From: Turnera subulata
Lineage: Eukaryota; Streptophyta; Magnoliopsida; Malpighiales; Passifloraceae
Direction of reading: 5' to 3'
Length of the DNA: 64,000 nt
NCBI GenBank assembly: GCA_028386065.3
Contig: JAKUCV010001830.1
Coordinates: 1 to 64,000 of the forward strand
In this document: positions 47,772 to 60,110 of the stretch, in pieces
Layout of the letters: the number at the start of each line of letters is the position of its first letter
How positions within the stretch are numbered: the first letter of the stretch is position 1
Translations under genes and position numbers: made by a program
The notes under the pieces: model-generated
Told to the model about the DNA's origin: nothing
The model's input: the letters and a program-made list of their open reading frames with translations, nothing else
Databases searched by the model: none

Positions 47772-49905
47772 TAATTGATGATGAATTCTTTTTTGGTTCT
47801 CCGGACGGGTACTTCTAAAGCAATTTTCTTGTTCATTATGATTCTTATGATTGTTTTTGTTAACCTTTCCATGTTCGTTGAATGCACGATATTTGTCCTT
47901 AGCATATGTTTAGTTGATGCTGTAAGGAAAAAATATGGTATCCAATGATGAAGATGGTTGTGTGGTTGGTGGACATGGTTTGATGTGCGAACTCTGAGCA
48001 GTATGAAAATGAAGCCAGAACCATGTTTTTCGTTTTCTTCTTTTTTCTTCCTATTTATGGGACTTGTAATTGTTGTATTTCGGCATTGTAGTATTCATGA
48101 CTGATAGAGGTTATGCTGATTGTTGGACATGTATCATTTCTATGCAATTGGAATAATATAGCACACGATAATTTGGATGTCCTTTCCTCTTGCTGTTGGA
48201 TCGAATCACTGTATATGGCCTATGATTCTTTTTACCACATTAGTCCTGATTCAGTCCGGCTGCATTCCTTTTACCTCTTCTTTTGCAATGGGATTTCAAA
48301 GGTGACTCATTCCCCTATCCCTTTAGCTATTAGAAAACTTGTGTGCGGTGATTGAGTTTACTTTTAAGTCCTTGATGCACCGTTTCCTGATTGTGCTGTT
48401 CTTAGGTGATAAAAATGCATCATTCCCTGAGATGTTAATATTGATTCTTTGTTTGTCTTAGGTTGATTAGGAACGGTCTATTGATACAATAGACTGACTG
48501 AGAGTTGATTTTCCTGGTGAATCAAGCCGAGGCTGTTTGTTTGCAGCCCTCAGCAATCTTTGTTTTAGCCATTTCCGGCCTCCAAAAATAGGGTAGTTCC
48601 TCCTATCATTTCATTGTTTTAAACCTTACTTCTTTCAGTCAATGCCTTCTCACGTACATTCTCTCAGGCAAGATGCTTTTTCACTCAGTCGATGCCATCT
48701 ACTAGTGGATTATGGGAGGATATAGAACTGCAAGTTTGGATCATGTAAAAGAGATGGCATTCACTAACTCGTGTATTATTGTTCCTTTATGTTCTTTTTT
48801 CTTACTACGCAACTGGAGTCCGTGTAAGAAATGACATTCACCAACTAGTGCAGTTGTGTATTTGCTGTCTTGGACCATATACAGTGTATGTTTTTCCGCT
48901 TCAAACAATGTACAGAGCATTTAAAATTGTTGGTTATACATTTATGGAAATAGAATCCTTTCTACCAAATGGGGTTGACTTGCCATAAAAGCATGACCTT
49001 TTAACCAGCACTGCCTTTGCTGTTTTATTTATCCCATACTCCTCTGATTACGGGGAGGCTTTTTTGGTTGCCTTGAAAATGGCTGATACAATCATGCGAC
49101 TTGTTTGAGCATCAAAGTATGACGTTTTTTTACTTTAGTTTTTGTTTCTGGGACGATATCTATGACAGGTGGCGAGATTGAATCTCTTGGCTTAATTGTA
49201 TTGGGCTTTCCAATTTTAGGAAAGTTTCCAAAGGCCGCATACGTTGTCTTTCAACTTGGCAGGCTGAGAAATTTCAAACATGGCGGCTTCTATGCCTATA
49301 ATGCTTTTTTGCTTGGGAAGCCAGAGCTTGGAGAGAAGTCATTTCCACAAGCAATGATATCTTTTTTAACCCAGAATAAACGTAATGCTAAGTTTGCATA
49401 ATTTGTTAAAAACCTAATAATGGATAAAAGGTTATGGCCGTAGCAGTTATTCATGGACCGGTCTGGTGCAATCATGTGTAGCTTCTCGATGTCCTAAATT
49501 TCATTTTGGATAACACCGTTTCATTGACTAGTACAGGTAAATAAAGAGGAGCCCTGAAGTGTGGCTAGAATCCAATAAAATCCAAGTGCAAAAAAATTAA
49601 AAAAGAGCATATATAACTGGCAACATAAGTAACTGCGGTAAAAATCATATAGAAAGTGGAATAGAATCAAATCACTTCAACACCAATACTGTTTCTTCTA
49701 ATACTATCATTCTAAGAGTATTTGGCAGTAGCAAATTTGCACCGAAGATGGGAAGATAGCTTCATTAAAAATGTCCAAACGCACTACGGCCAGCTAAAAT
49801 CCGCCATGGTGCGCTAAGAGCTCTATACGAGTCCTCCTGTTCGAATCAGCCATTCCCTCAAGTCTGTACAATCCAAAAAATGCAGAGCTAAGCCACTGGT
49901 GATGC
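47772..49905. other. Intergenic, no gene seen
   Basis: 3' UTR of the epimerase gene, then about 1.5 kb of AT-rich DNA. The frames at 48113-48355, 48779-48988 and 49162-49401 have no recognised domain or splice partners. Confidence 0.45.
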
Positions 49906-52225
49906 TCAAAAATCATACTTTGTTCTTCCACTCGATAAAATAAGGCAGAGCATATCAGAAATGTCGGAAGAGGATTCATAGAAGTTCCACGACTCAAGCA
50001 TTAGACGTTTCCTTGATCCCTTAAAATGAACAACCTGTACACAGGAAACAAAGAAAGAAAAGTGAAAAATCATGCTCAGTGACAATGGGGATCTGTCTCC
50101 AACTGATCTTGCTGGTATACCTTGACATCCAAAGGCATGCCGTGAAACTGGCCTGCCCCCTCAGGTGGTGTCCAGTTATATGTAGCACATGGTAGAAACA
50201 GGATTGAAGCACCAGCCAATTCTTCTACAAAAGCCTGTGCTTTAGTGAATCTCCTCGAATCAAAAGAAGGTTGGGATTTGACAACTGAAACAAGAGCTAG
50301 CTGATCCCCAAGCATACGAGAAGCTTTCATGAATTTGGAACGGTAGACCTTCAATACTTCCTGAAGCAAGTTTTTTGCCCTGCAGCAAATACAGCATTTT
50401 AACTCTTTCGCAAAGACACTTGAGTAATTTCACGTATATTAACACTTTCAAGTGGTGTTCTTGCCAAGAAATCGATGGGAAAGTAACAGATATACAGACA
50501 AGTTTTAATTTTATAGTCCAAGTGCCCTAAACTAAAACTTCACTCAATGCTTCTGCCAGCAGAATCATATGGATGTCAAATATCAAAACATCAGAGTTTC
50601 TAGAATCAGTAACCAGAAAAATGGAGATAGTCCACACTATTAGCCATTATAGCACAGCTAAATATGGTTTTGAAATAAGAAGACATGAAATGCAAGTATC
50701 TGTACCTCAAAATTGCATCAGGGGTCCCCCTCACAGCTATAAATCCTGAATTCAGAGGTTGTTCCTTGTTGTTTCGGAAGGTGAGAGCTACGTGAAATTT
50801 TGGATATTTCTGAAAAATATGAGCTAGATCATCAACTATAGCAATGTCCGAGTCAGTGAAGATGTAATGTTCGATGTTTCCTGGGTTGCGAGCAAGTTCC
50901 TCAAGCCTCGTCTCTAGAAAAGTCTACAATGACAGTATAGAAATTTAGTAAGAAAGGGGGAGGAAACAAGCTATCACTTCTCTTCAATAAATGAGACAAA
51001 ATGTATAAAAACATTCTTCCAAGGTGAAGCTTTAAAAAGTTATATTATTAAAAACTGAAAAAAGGAAACAGTGCTGAGTAATCAATCTCATTCGAGGAAA
51101 AACTATGCTGAGAACTTAAATCAGGATAAGTTTTCTTCCTTTGTAAAAGCAACCAAGACTGAACCGATTACAGCAAAAAAAGCCATGAGCAAGTGAACAA
51201 CTTATTAGAAACAGAAACATTCTACCTATCAGTCAATGCGATGTGCTCTTACAATGTAAGACCTGATTCTCTGGAGCATCAGCCTGTCTCTAGAATAATC
51301 GCCTTCAATGGGTTGCACAGAAACACCAGTCCTACGAAGCGAGAGATCAGATTTGGGATCCGTTAGAATAACCACATTGCTGTTTGGCATAGTCACCTGA
51401 AAAGAAACTTTTTGAATAAACATTGTGCACAACACTTCAATCACACAACACCAACAAAGTAATTAGGCACAACTGCACAGTAAGATAGCCTATTCAAATC
51501 TGTGATCAGTTCATAGCAGAATAAAACACGAGTAGTTCTCTCAACCATTTCGCATACTAAGATGGAGATAAGATATTAACTAGGATAAAATCACAGGAAA
51601 TCTCACCTGAATGAAGTTGATGAACACATTCAAAATTGCCATGGACCTCTCTGTCTTAGTATACGAAGCATTCCCAACCGTAACCACATTGGACGATCTA
51701 GCATCAGCCATTGACGCGTTATATACAGTAAAGACGGTAACGAAAGACACCCTATCCCCAAACTTGGAGGGTTCATCAGAAGAAATGGCCACATGGGTCT
51801 TGTTAAGAGCTTTAAACCCTGAAAAAAAAAACATACAGAAACCACAAATTACACCAAACCCATATCAAATCAAGCCAAAAAAAACAAGAAATACAAGCAA
51901 CCCAAGCTTATTTTCTAACCTTTGCAATGTAAGCGATTAGACAAGCCTTGGCCAGCAGCTGGGCCAACAACCAAGTGGTCGAATTTCTTGTTCTGCTTCT
52001 TTGGTGGAGCTTCAACAACTGAATTGAAGTGTAGTTCCAGAACTGCCAAACCAAAACAATTAAGAGGTAACTGTTTAATCTAAGAGTTTTCGACAACAAT
52101 CAGTGAAACGAAGGAACTGAGAACAGTTAGATGTAAGCATTACGCGAGAAGAAATGGAGGAAGACGATGAGGAGAGGGAAAACGAGGAGGTAAGGGCGCC
52201 AACTATTGCATGGTCTCATGATCAT
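49906..52225 (-). CDS. Membrane-anchored GT-A-type glycosyltransferase-like protein
   Basis: Seven exons on the minus strand: 52225-52144, 52042-51920, 51818-51607, 51396-51253, 50923-50706, 50379-50121 and 50034-49906. They join in frame to 388 residues. Residues 11-26 form a membrane anchor (YLLVFPLLIVFLHFF) after a short cytosolic tail, a type II layout. The body resembles nucleotide-diphospho-sugar transferases: VTVFTVYNASM, MAILNVFINFIQ, VVILTDPKSDLSL, then a DxD-like TDSDIAIVDDL and LNSGFIAVRGT, and a late VVHFKGSRKRLML with the histidine typical of GT-A folds. I recognise it as a conserved plant protein of unknown substrate. Assignment to glycosyltransferase is by motif only. An in-frame ATG further upstream (52378) would add a poly-Phe region and is less likely. 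Confidence 0.82.
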
Positions 52226-52934
52226 GTCCTGAGAGTAACAGAAGAATTTGTACAAGGAACGGGGGTTGATTTCTGGTGCGAAAGCAAAAAAAAAAAAAGA
52301 AACGGGTTTGATTTGAAGCGAAACGCCTAGAGATCTACTCAGTGGGCTCAGGGCCGCGTATAATATGGAAGGGTGCACACTAAAAAAGCCACCAAAATGA
52401 GAATATCACCCAACGGCATGTCGTCTATAGTCCCTGGAATCGATTTGAATATTTATATATTTCTGCAGACTTTTTTTTTTAGAACTATTTCTGCACACTT
52501 TGTAATGCACTCCAGTTCGCTATATTTTTCTTTCCCGAATAGAATTGCCCTCCGTATCAGTTTCTTTCATCTAAGTTATTGTTTGAAGCGATTCTATTTG
52601 CACTTGATTTGATCTGTATCATTACCTTTTCTTTTCTTTTTAAACTGATGAATTCTAAACATTCAATCAAAACCATTTGCAGCTATTCGGCAAAAGAGGA
52701 GGTACGGTGCAATTTGATTCCTAGCAACTAAAACTGTTTCCTATTTGATCTTTTATCAACGTTAAACACACTAGTTTATAACAGTACAACGACAAGTCCC
52801 TTGAATCCCTAGAATTCCAATTCCGATAAACCCTAGATTCAGAAAAGAAAAAAAATCCCCCACACAAAGAATTAAATATCAATTCTTCAAGGTTTGGGCC
52901 CATTTATAATTTCATTTCGGGGTTGAATCTAGCA
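52226..52934. promoter_or_regulatory. Upstream region of the glycosyltransferase-like gene
   Basis: A TATA-like sequence (CCATATTATACG on the minus strand) lies near 52355-52368, about 135 bp upstream of the ATG. The rest is AT-rich spacer up to the LTR. Confidence 0.35.
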
Positions 52935-55255
52935 TGAGACGCCCCGACCCGAATTTACCGTACACAGTAAACACGAGCCGGAACTGTGATGACTTGGCCA
53001 ATTAAGGCCCAGCATACAGTGTATACAACAATAACTCGGCCCAACGGCCCAAAATAGTAAAACAACATAAATAATAAATCCCGGCCCAATGGCCCAATAA
53101 TAGTGAAAACATGCACAGCGGAAGACTTAAATACTCACTAACACTGTATGCGACACATGCAAACTATGGATCCGAGCCTGTCCAAGGGAAACGTCACAGC
53201 CTGTCTGGAATGCATCAACCTGTACAATGAACAACTCATCCTACGGGATGAAAGCCCGCAGGTGAGGGGTGAGTCCGAAGTGCTCACGACAATGGAAAGA
53301 CGATCAATATGGAACTAAAAATTACTCAAGTCCAAAAACACAGACTAAACAGCCCAACCAAAAGACTCAAATAAAAACAAATTACCAATTTTATCTTTAC
53401 CGGGCCCCGTCACGAATAAGCTAGGGTCGTGCCAGGTTATCAACCTGTTCCTGGAGCCAGATCAAAATAGAACCCAGGGATAGACATCTCAAATAACGAA
53501 CCGGGATAGACATCCCAAGCATAGACATGCTTATCAAGTAACCCAGATCATGGCCACCACAAACAGTCTCTAACCTTCCGGTCGTACCTCTACTTACCAC
53601 GTGACAATTATATCATCATTAAAAACCAAACTCAGGGATCGAAATCCCTAACCAAAATACCGAGGATCGACATCCTCATCACAATTCATTAAGTAATCCT
53701 TTATACTTAATCCAAAAGAAAACACAGAAAATCAACACGGGATAAACATCCCAAAAATACCAAATAAGCACCGGGATAAACATCCTGAAACCAACCACAT
53801 AATACTCAACAATGCAACAAGCAACAAAACACAATATACCGAGTAATAAAGGCACATATTGAAGGAAATCCATCCTCACCTTGGCCGATTACTCAACTTC
53901 GGAAAACAATGACCGGTCCGACGCCGACTCCTCGGGAAACTGCTCGATATCCAACCTATACCACAAATCAATATACGCTCACATAAATGCACATATTCGG
54001 TATACTATGATGCCTCTACTGCGAAATATACCCATCCCTATTCTTATCTGATATTATTATCTCTTATCGAAAATAATTTTCCGAACGTATTTCCGAATAT
54101 AATTTCGGTATCATACTTTAATTAAAACTCTTTTCTAGATATTTTCATAAAATAATTATAATTTCCAAAATGATAATTACTATAATTTTTCTCCAGAAAA
54201 TAATAACCTATTTATAATTTCCAGAAAAAATAAATAGTATTTATCTTTTCTAAATACATATACAATTTAATTTTCCAACACAAGATATAATTAAATTTAA
54301 TTTCCAAAATACATATTCATATACATATACCACAATAATAATTTTCCAGCCAAAATAATATATATATAAATTTCCAGAAATTAATTTCATGTTACATATA
54401 TATTTTTTTTCCAATTTAATAATAGTTTCCAAAACAAAACTTAATTATTTAACTAAGTAAATATATTTATATTTTAATAAAAATTTCAGAATCAAATTGT
54501 CCATAATTTTCTCAAAATAAATATATAATTTTTTTCCAAAATTGAATTCCAGAATATTAATAAAAGTATATATATAATTTGTTTTTTTTAAATTAAACGG
54601 ACTGGGCCGTGAATAGTGTCGGCCCAGACCCAAGGCGGCAGGCCCGAAGCACAGGCCCGCGCCCAAGACCCGGCCCAACACTATACAGCCCATCCAACGT
54701 TAGCCCGCGACCCATAGTTCTGCCCGGGTCGACCCACGCGAAGTCGGGTCATATCCACTCAAAATGGATCTGCAGCTCACATTTTTTTTATTTCTTTTCT
54801 CTCTTTTTTTTCCTTCTTTTCTTTTTCTTTTTCTCTCTTTTTTTTTTCCTTTTTCTCTCTTTTTCCTCTATTTTCTTTTTCTTCTTCTCTTCCTCACCCG
54901 GCTGCCTCCTTCTTCTTCTTCCTTTTTATAAACATAAAGTTACTATTAGTCTTGTGAATTTCCAATAATTCAATTCGTCCGCATTACGGGCGAGTCCGAT
55001 CCAGACCAGAAAATAACCGATACCCTCTTAGTTATTTTCCGGTGTGATTTTCCGAGAAATTCCGAAACCCGAAAAATACCAACTTAGGTTCGAAAAATCC
55101 GCAGGAAAATCACGAGCGCGGGAAAACCTTCGGTTTCGAAAAACGACTCCCGATTTACCTTGAATTAATTACCCAAGATTAATTCAACAGTAAATCACGG
55201 TAAATAAACTTTTACAGTCCGGTAAAAATCCAAAATTTTTACCCGGGCTGTTACA
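52935..55255 (-). mobile_element. Solo LTR of a Ty3/gypsy-type retrotransposon
   Basis: On the minus strand the 2.3-kb sequence begins TGTAACAGCCCGGGTAAAA and ends GGTCGGGGCGTCTCA. These ends are characteristic of plant gypsy (Tekay-like) LTRs with TG...CA termini. The interval has no gag-pol frame, no primer-binding site and no second LTR, so it is a solo LTR left by recombination, or a very old remnant. A clean 5-bp target duplication is not visible; only CATG is shared at both edges. Inside are six or more short GGGATAGACATCCC-like palindromes (about 53470-53890), a very AT-rich centre (about 54050-54600) and a poly-pyrimidine stretch (54780-54930). Confidence 0.7.
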
Positions 55256-55276
55256 CATGCATAGATCTGGGTTACC

Positions 55277-55441
55277 ATGGCTTGGAATGTGTTCAAGTTT
55301 TGCACCGCCCTGCGTGCCTTGGGCTCGATCATGATCTTGTTGGTGTTTGGTGTCGTCCGTGTCACCTATTGCATCCTCGCCTTGAACAATTATGGCCCTG
55401 CTTTCTGTGATGGTGGCCAAAATAAATTGCATTATTTGTAA
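55277..55441 (+). pseudogene. N-terminal fragment of a DHHC-type protein S-acyltransferase
   Basis: The 54-codon frame begins MAWNVFKFCTALRALGSIMI and continues through a hydrophobic segment to NNYGPAFCDGG, then stops after QNKLHYL. This is the first cytosolic/transmembrane segment of plant DHHC (PAT) palmitoyltransferases. The DHHC-CRD and remaining helices are absent. The fragment starts only about 20 bp after the solo LTR. There is an Arg inside the first membrane segment (VFGVVRVTYC), which is unusual. It is a truncated gene copy with no evidence of function. Confidence 0.6.
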
Positions 55442-56008
55442 ATAGTCGTTTGATCAATCTACATAAAGTAAACTAGAGAGAAAAAGGGAAAGAGCCTGGT
55501 TTGTACAACGACTCATGCAAGACGGCGAAACATTGTGAATTGATACTGCAGTAGCAGTGGCACTGGCACACTAGCAGTAGCAGCACTGACACTCTGCCAC
55601 TGCCACACTATCTATCGATCGCGTGGTGTGTATTTGCATTGCAATTGATAGATAGGTAGGGTGGGGACCAATACTCTATACTTTTTTTAAGAAAGATATA
55701 TATTCTTCAACAAATGATTTTGGGAGAAAAAAAAGGGAGTAATGATGTTGATTAATTACTATATTGTTGAGAAATTGATCACTATGCGGGTGGCTATAGT
55801 CAGTCCTTTCTTGTTTTTCTTGTTTTGGGCAACTGCAACAATCATTTTTGAGTCCTTTCTTGTTTTTCTTGTTTTGGGCAACTGCAACAATCATTTTTGA
55901 GAGGGTTTGCTCTCTTTTAGGGTTTGGATTGGAAATTATGGGAGCTAGGTAAATGGAAGAGAAAGAAGGAGACTGTATATATAGCTCGGGGAGGGCATAA
56001 GCTGGGAT
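55442..56008. other. Intergenic with short repeats
   Basis: Contains CAGTAGCAGTGGCA-type repeats near 55545-55600 and a perfect tandem duplication of about 49 bp at 55802-55899 (unit starts AGTCCTTTCTTGTTTTTCTT). The last eight bases are the left hAT target duplication. No gene seen. Confidence 0.6.
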
Positions 56009-56161
56009 CAGTGGCGGACCTCACAAACAATTGTAGGAGGGGCCAAAATATAAAGAAAAAAGGTTGCACAAGGTCTCGAACCTTGGTTGCTGAGGAGATA
56101 GCACAACACTTCTCCACCAAGCCAAATTTTATTTTGTGAAATGCTTGTACATGATATAATG

Positions 56162-58513
56162 GGGTTCAATACATTTTACCCTCCTGATCTTTCGGTCAAA
56201 TTTAAATAACCCCCTGAAAAAAAAAAACCGGAATTTTACCCCTTAAACTTCAGTATTTCGCAATTTAACTCATTTCCGTTAGTTGATTTAAGTTCCGTTA
56301 ACTGATTTTAACGGAATGCTTAGCAAGGCGACATGTGGCAAAATCTTAGCCATTTGATGGTGATGGCAAAAAATTATTTTTTTTAACTAAAAAAAGGCAA
56401 AAAAGAATTCTATTCAATAAAAATTATTTTTCTTTCAAAGAAAGAAAAAAAACTCCAAATTTTCTTTTACAAAAAAGGCAAAAAAGAATTTTACTTAACA
56501 AAAAATTACCAAAAAAACAAAAAATAATTTTACTCAACAAAAAATTATTTTTTTACATAAAGAAGGCAAAAAAAATTCTATTCAACAAAAAAATATTTTT
56601 CTCTTACAAAAAAGACAAAAAATATTCTATTCAACAAAAAATATTTTTATTTTATGGAAAAATTAAAAAAGAAAATTTACTGAGCAAATTTTTTTACAAA
56701 AAAGGCAAAAAAGAATTCTACTCAACAATTTTTTTTTACTAAAAAAGGCAAAAAATTATTCTATTCTGACAAAAAGTTATATTTCTTTTACAAAAAAAGA
56801 TAAAAAAATTTACTCAACATTTTTTTTACAGAAAGGCAAAAAAGAATTCGATTCAACAAAAAAATTAACAAAAAATGGCATAAAGGAATTCTACTCAACA
56901 AAAAATTATTTTTCTTTTACAAAAAAGCATTCTACTCAACAAAAAAATTATTTTTGTAATGTAAAATAATTTTACTCAACGATTTTTTCCTACAGAAAAG
57001 GCAAAAAAATCTACTGAACAAAAAGAATAACAGAAAAAAAGCAAAAAATAATTTTACTCAACAAAAAATTATTTTTTTTAACAAAAAAGGCATTAAGAAA
57101 TTCTAATCAACAAAAAATTATTTTTCAATTACAAAAAAAGCAAAAAGTATGCTACTCAAAAGAAATTAATTTTCTTTTAAAAATGCAAAAAAAAATTCTA
57201 CCCCAATAAAAAATTATTTTTCTTTTACCAAGAGGAAAGTAAAAAGGGTTTTGAGTGGAAAAACTGCTTACTCCTTTTAAGAGTAATCTCCGGGTTGAGT
57301 TGCAATAAAAATTTTATTTTTCTTTTACCCTTTCTCCTGCTTCTCCATTATTTTCTTTTTTATAACAAAAAATACAATCTAAAAATGTTCATCAAAGAAA
57401 AAAGAAATCTTCGTCTCCCCTAACAGTCCCCCTCCACCTCTGTCTCCCCCTTCCCCAAACCGATTTAGGCGTGGCCTTGCAATCATCCCCACCACCATCC
57501 CCCTTTTACAGAACAACAATCAACCCAAAATAAAACCACAAGCTCATTAGAAGCAATGCCAACCAAAAAAATGACGCAAAAAAACCTTGTCCCCTCCCCT
57601 TCCTCGTCTCACCATGGTGGCTTAAAGAACACCACTACCAAATCCGCAGAAAAAAGCACAACTCAATATAAAGAATACCACCACTAAATCTGCAGAAAAC
57701 ATAACAATCACAACACACAACAAGCACCTGATCGCATAACGGCACTCCCCACCACCACCACCACCACCTCCCCTCCCTAATCGAAAGCGCGACAAGCATG
57801 GATATGGCCCTCCTCCCCTGAAACCACCCGCTTCCCCTTCCCATCCCCAAGGCCTACGATGCCCTCCCACTCCCCCTCCACTACCAACGCCATCTTCTTC
57901 ACCCTCTTCTTCTCCGTCGTTTACCTCCTCCTCCATCGCTTGCCTCCTTCATCTACTTCGTCGGCGTGTGTTTTTGGATATGGATTTAGGGGTGGGGGCA
58001 TGGGTGTGGTTGGTGAGCTGTGGTGGTGATGGGTGTGGTGTGGTGATGGTAGGTTGATAATGGATCTTTGGATACTGGGGAGGGATGAGTAATTTCTTAG
58101 GATCTTTGGTCTTGGTGGTTGGTGGTGGAGGAGATGGTGGTGGTGGTGGTCGCAGGAGTGGTGTTTTTTTTGGTTGTTTTTTCTTTTTTTTTTTTGTAAT
58201 GTGAAAAGTGTTATTCCTTATTACTGTTGTTATTAAATAAACATTATGTTTTGCAGAATTAATAAAAAAATGAATATAAATAATTTTAATTTTAATTTTT
58301 GCAAAAAAATAAGAAAATATTGTATGGACTAGATATTGCCACATGTCTTTTATCCATGAGTTCCGTTAATCCTGATGACAGAAACGGAATCGGTCCAACC
58401 AAAGGAGTTAAACCCGAAAATAATAAAGTTAAGGGGGTTAAATTCCGGTTTTTTTTTTTAGGGGGTAAGTGAAGTTTGACCCGAAGTTCACGGGGGTAAA
58501 ATGTATTGAACCC
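56162..58513. mobile_element. MULE-3 nested in the hAT element
   Basis: A 2,352-bp element with 10-bp target duplications TGATATAATG (56152-56161 and 58514-58523). TIRs of about 190 bp begin GGGTTCAATACATTTTACCC at both ends and continue with shared ACCGGAATTT and ACATGTGGCA blocks. The interior holds an about 50-bp degenerate minisatellite (56380-57240) and a GC-rich part (about 57400-58000) encoding only low-complexity Gly/Glu frames on the minus strand. No transposase is present. Its TIR family differs from MULE-1/2. Confidence 0.85.
56380..57240. repeat. Degenerate about 50-bp minisatellite inside MULE-3
   Basis: About 17 copies of a unit of the form AAAAAAGGCAAAAAAGAATT plus CTACTCAACAAAAAATTATT plus TTTCTTTTAC, with many indels and substitutions. 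The recurring landmark is (T/C)ACTCAACAAAAAATTATTTTT. Confidence 0.8.
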
Positions 58514-58588
58514 TGATATAATGAAAAAAGAAGTCCGGGGGGGCCATGGCCCCCCTCAGCCCCCCGAGGATCCGCCACTGGCTGGGAT

Positions 58589-59929
58589 TTGTTGTTATGA
58601 TAAGGATAGGTGGGCAGAGATGAACAAAAAAAAGAAAAATAGATCATAAGGACAGAATGAAGATCATAAACAAAAGAAAAAAGATCATGTGGCATAGGAC
58701 TCAAGATAAATAAAGATCATTTTCGATGAAACCCACTACTTATATGCATTTTCAATAATAATAATAAAAGGTCGAAGAGAGACCCAAAAGGCCTAGCCCA
58801 ACAAGGAGGGAGTGTGAGTGCGCCAGTAATGTAGTAGGGACTAGGGATAGTAGGGGATCCATTGGATTGTATACTATACTAAGTTTTAGGGTTTACTCTA
58901 AATTCCGCATTTGTATTCTTTTATTTTTGTTTTTTTTAATGCATGGCTTTAATTTAAATGTGCAAGCATTTCCTCCTTGCGATGGTCATTTTTCCGAGTA
59001 TACCCACACCAAAACCCGCTTTTTACGAATAGGGTATTATCCGACTTTGACCAGAAAAAAAAAGATAGAGTATTATCCTTACCCGAGTTGACCGGGTCTG
59101 AGTAGGGTCTGGATTTAGATATAGGTCTAGGTTCTACCCTACCCTCTAGACCCCCTATAAAGCCCTAAAATCTATAACTCTATTGTAAAAAATCAACCTT
59201 ACATATATACATGATCTATTGATCTTGTTGAAGGATAAGAGGATGAAGATTAAGGAATTAAAGATTGTTTGGATTTTAAGTTAATGTATGAGAATTGCTA
59301 CATGCTACTTTTAGATTTTGAACTTTATTTTTTTAAAAAAATAAATAAATTGTGCTCGAACTTGACGCCAATTTAATAATCGTTTTTTTAAAAAAAATCA
59401 AAAGGACAAGGATGATAAAAAAAAATTAAGGACAGGGTTCTATTTTGGGCCTAAACATGAGTTGAACGTGGGGCAATTTTTCATTGGGCTCCTTATCACT
59501 AAAGCACAGGCCCTTCAGATAAAAAAGAAAAAAAGGAAACAAAACAAAATTAATTTACTTAATGACCAGAAATAGAAGGAATTTGTAAACAAACACTATT
59601 CTTACAAGGAGAGCATGCTATCAATGGCAGATCCTACAGGAATTTATGGACACTGTTACAATTTCTTCACTGAAGTGGATGCACTGGAAGCTGGTGTATT
59701 ATCTATTATCCATGTTAAAAAAAAAGCTTGTGTATTATTGGGGTTGTTCGTGCAAAAAAGCAAACCAACCCTCCATTATCAAAATCTAATACCTTCTAGA
59801 GACAAGAGTATCCCATAAATAAAATATTAAATATCTATGACATGAGGGGGAAAAAAAAAAGACAAAGGGTCTGTTTACGGCATGGCTCTGGATAAAGTTT
59901 CTTTTTCTTAACTTAACAACAGCTAACAC
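58589..59929. other. Intergenic, no gene seen
   Basis: AT-rich DNA with several homopolymer runs. The short frames at 58867 and 59615 show no domain. Confidence 0.45.
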
Positions 59930-60110
59930 TACTGGTAACCGGTTAGTTCAAGTGATAAGCGACTTCTTCCGCTTAAACAAGGTCTCGGATTTAAGTCTTA
60001 GTATATGCAGAAAATCCTCATTAGAAGACTCACCCACCATAACCAAGTACGCGACCTTAAATCGAGTCCAGATTAGTCGGGGCGAAACTAATAGAAAACA
60101 AAAAAAACAC
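59930..60110 (+). mobile_element. tRNA-derived SINE-like remnant
   Basis: CCGGTTAGTTCAAGTGATAAG resembles a SINE A-box head, AAGGTCTCGGATTTAAGTCT a degenerate B box, and GATTAGTCGGGGCGAAAC plus A-rich sequence a 3' tail seen in plant Au-type SINEs. No clean target duplication found. Confidence 0.45.

Larger units (their letters stand above)
56009..58580. mobile_element. Non-autonomous hAT element, interrupted by a MULE
   Basis: Bounded by an exact 8-bp target duplication GCTGGGAT (56001-56008 and 58581-58588), the size used by hAT transposases. The ends are inverted: CAGTGGCGGACC on the left and, reversed, CAGTGGCGGATCC on the right. Without the nested MULE the element is only about 210 bp, so it is a MITE-sized hAT derivative. 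Its right part contains a GC palindrome around GGGGCCATGGCCCC. Confidence 0.88.

Noticed and set aside
52935..55255. Full LTR retrotransposon
   Set aside because: No gag, protease, reverse transcriptase or integrase frame, no primer-binding site and only one LTR.
56380..57240. Repeat array considered as a CRISPR
   Set aside because: Eukaryotic context, degenerate A/T-rich units with no unique spacers. It is a minisatellite in a MULE.
57622..57936. 104-residue Gly/Glu-rich minus frame in MULE-3
   Set aside because: Low complexity, in a transposon interior, with no splice or domain support.
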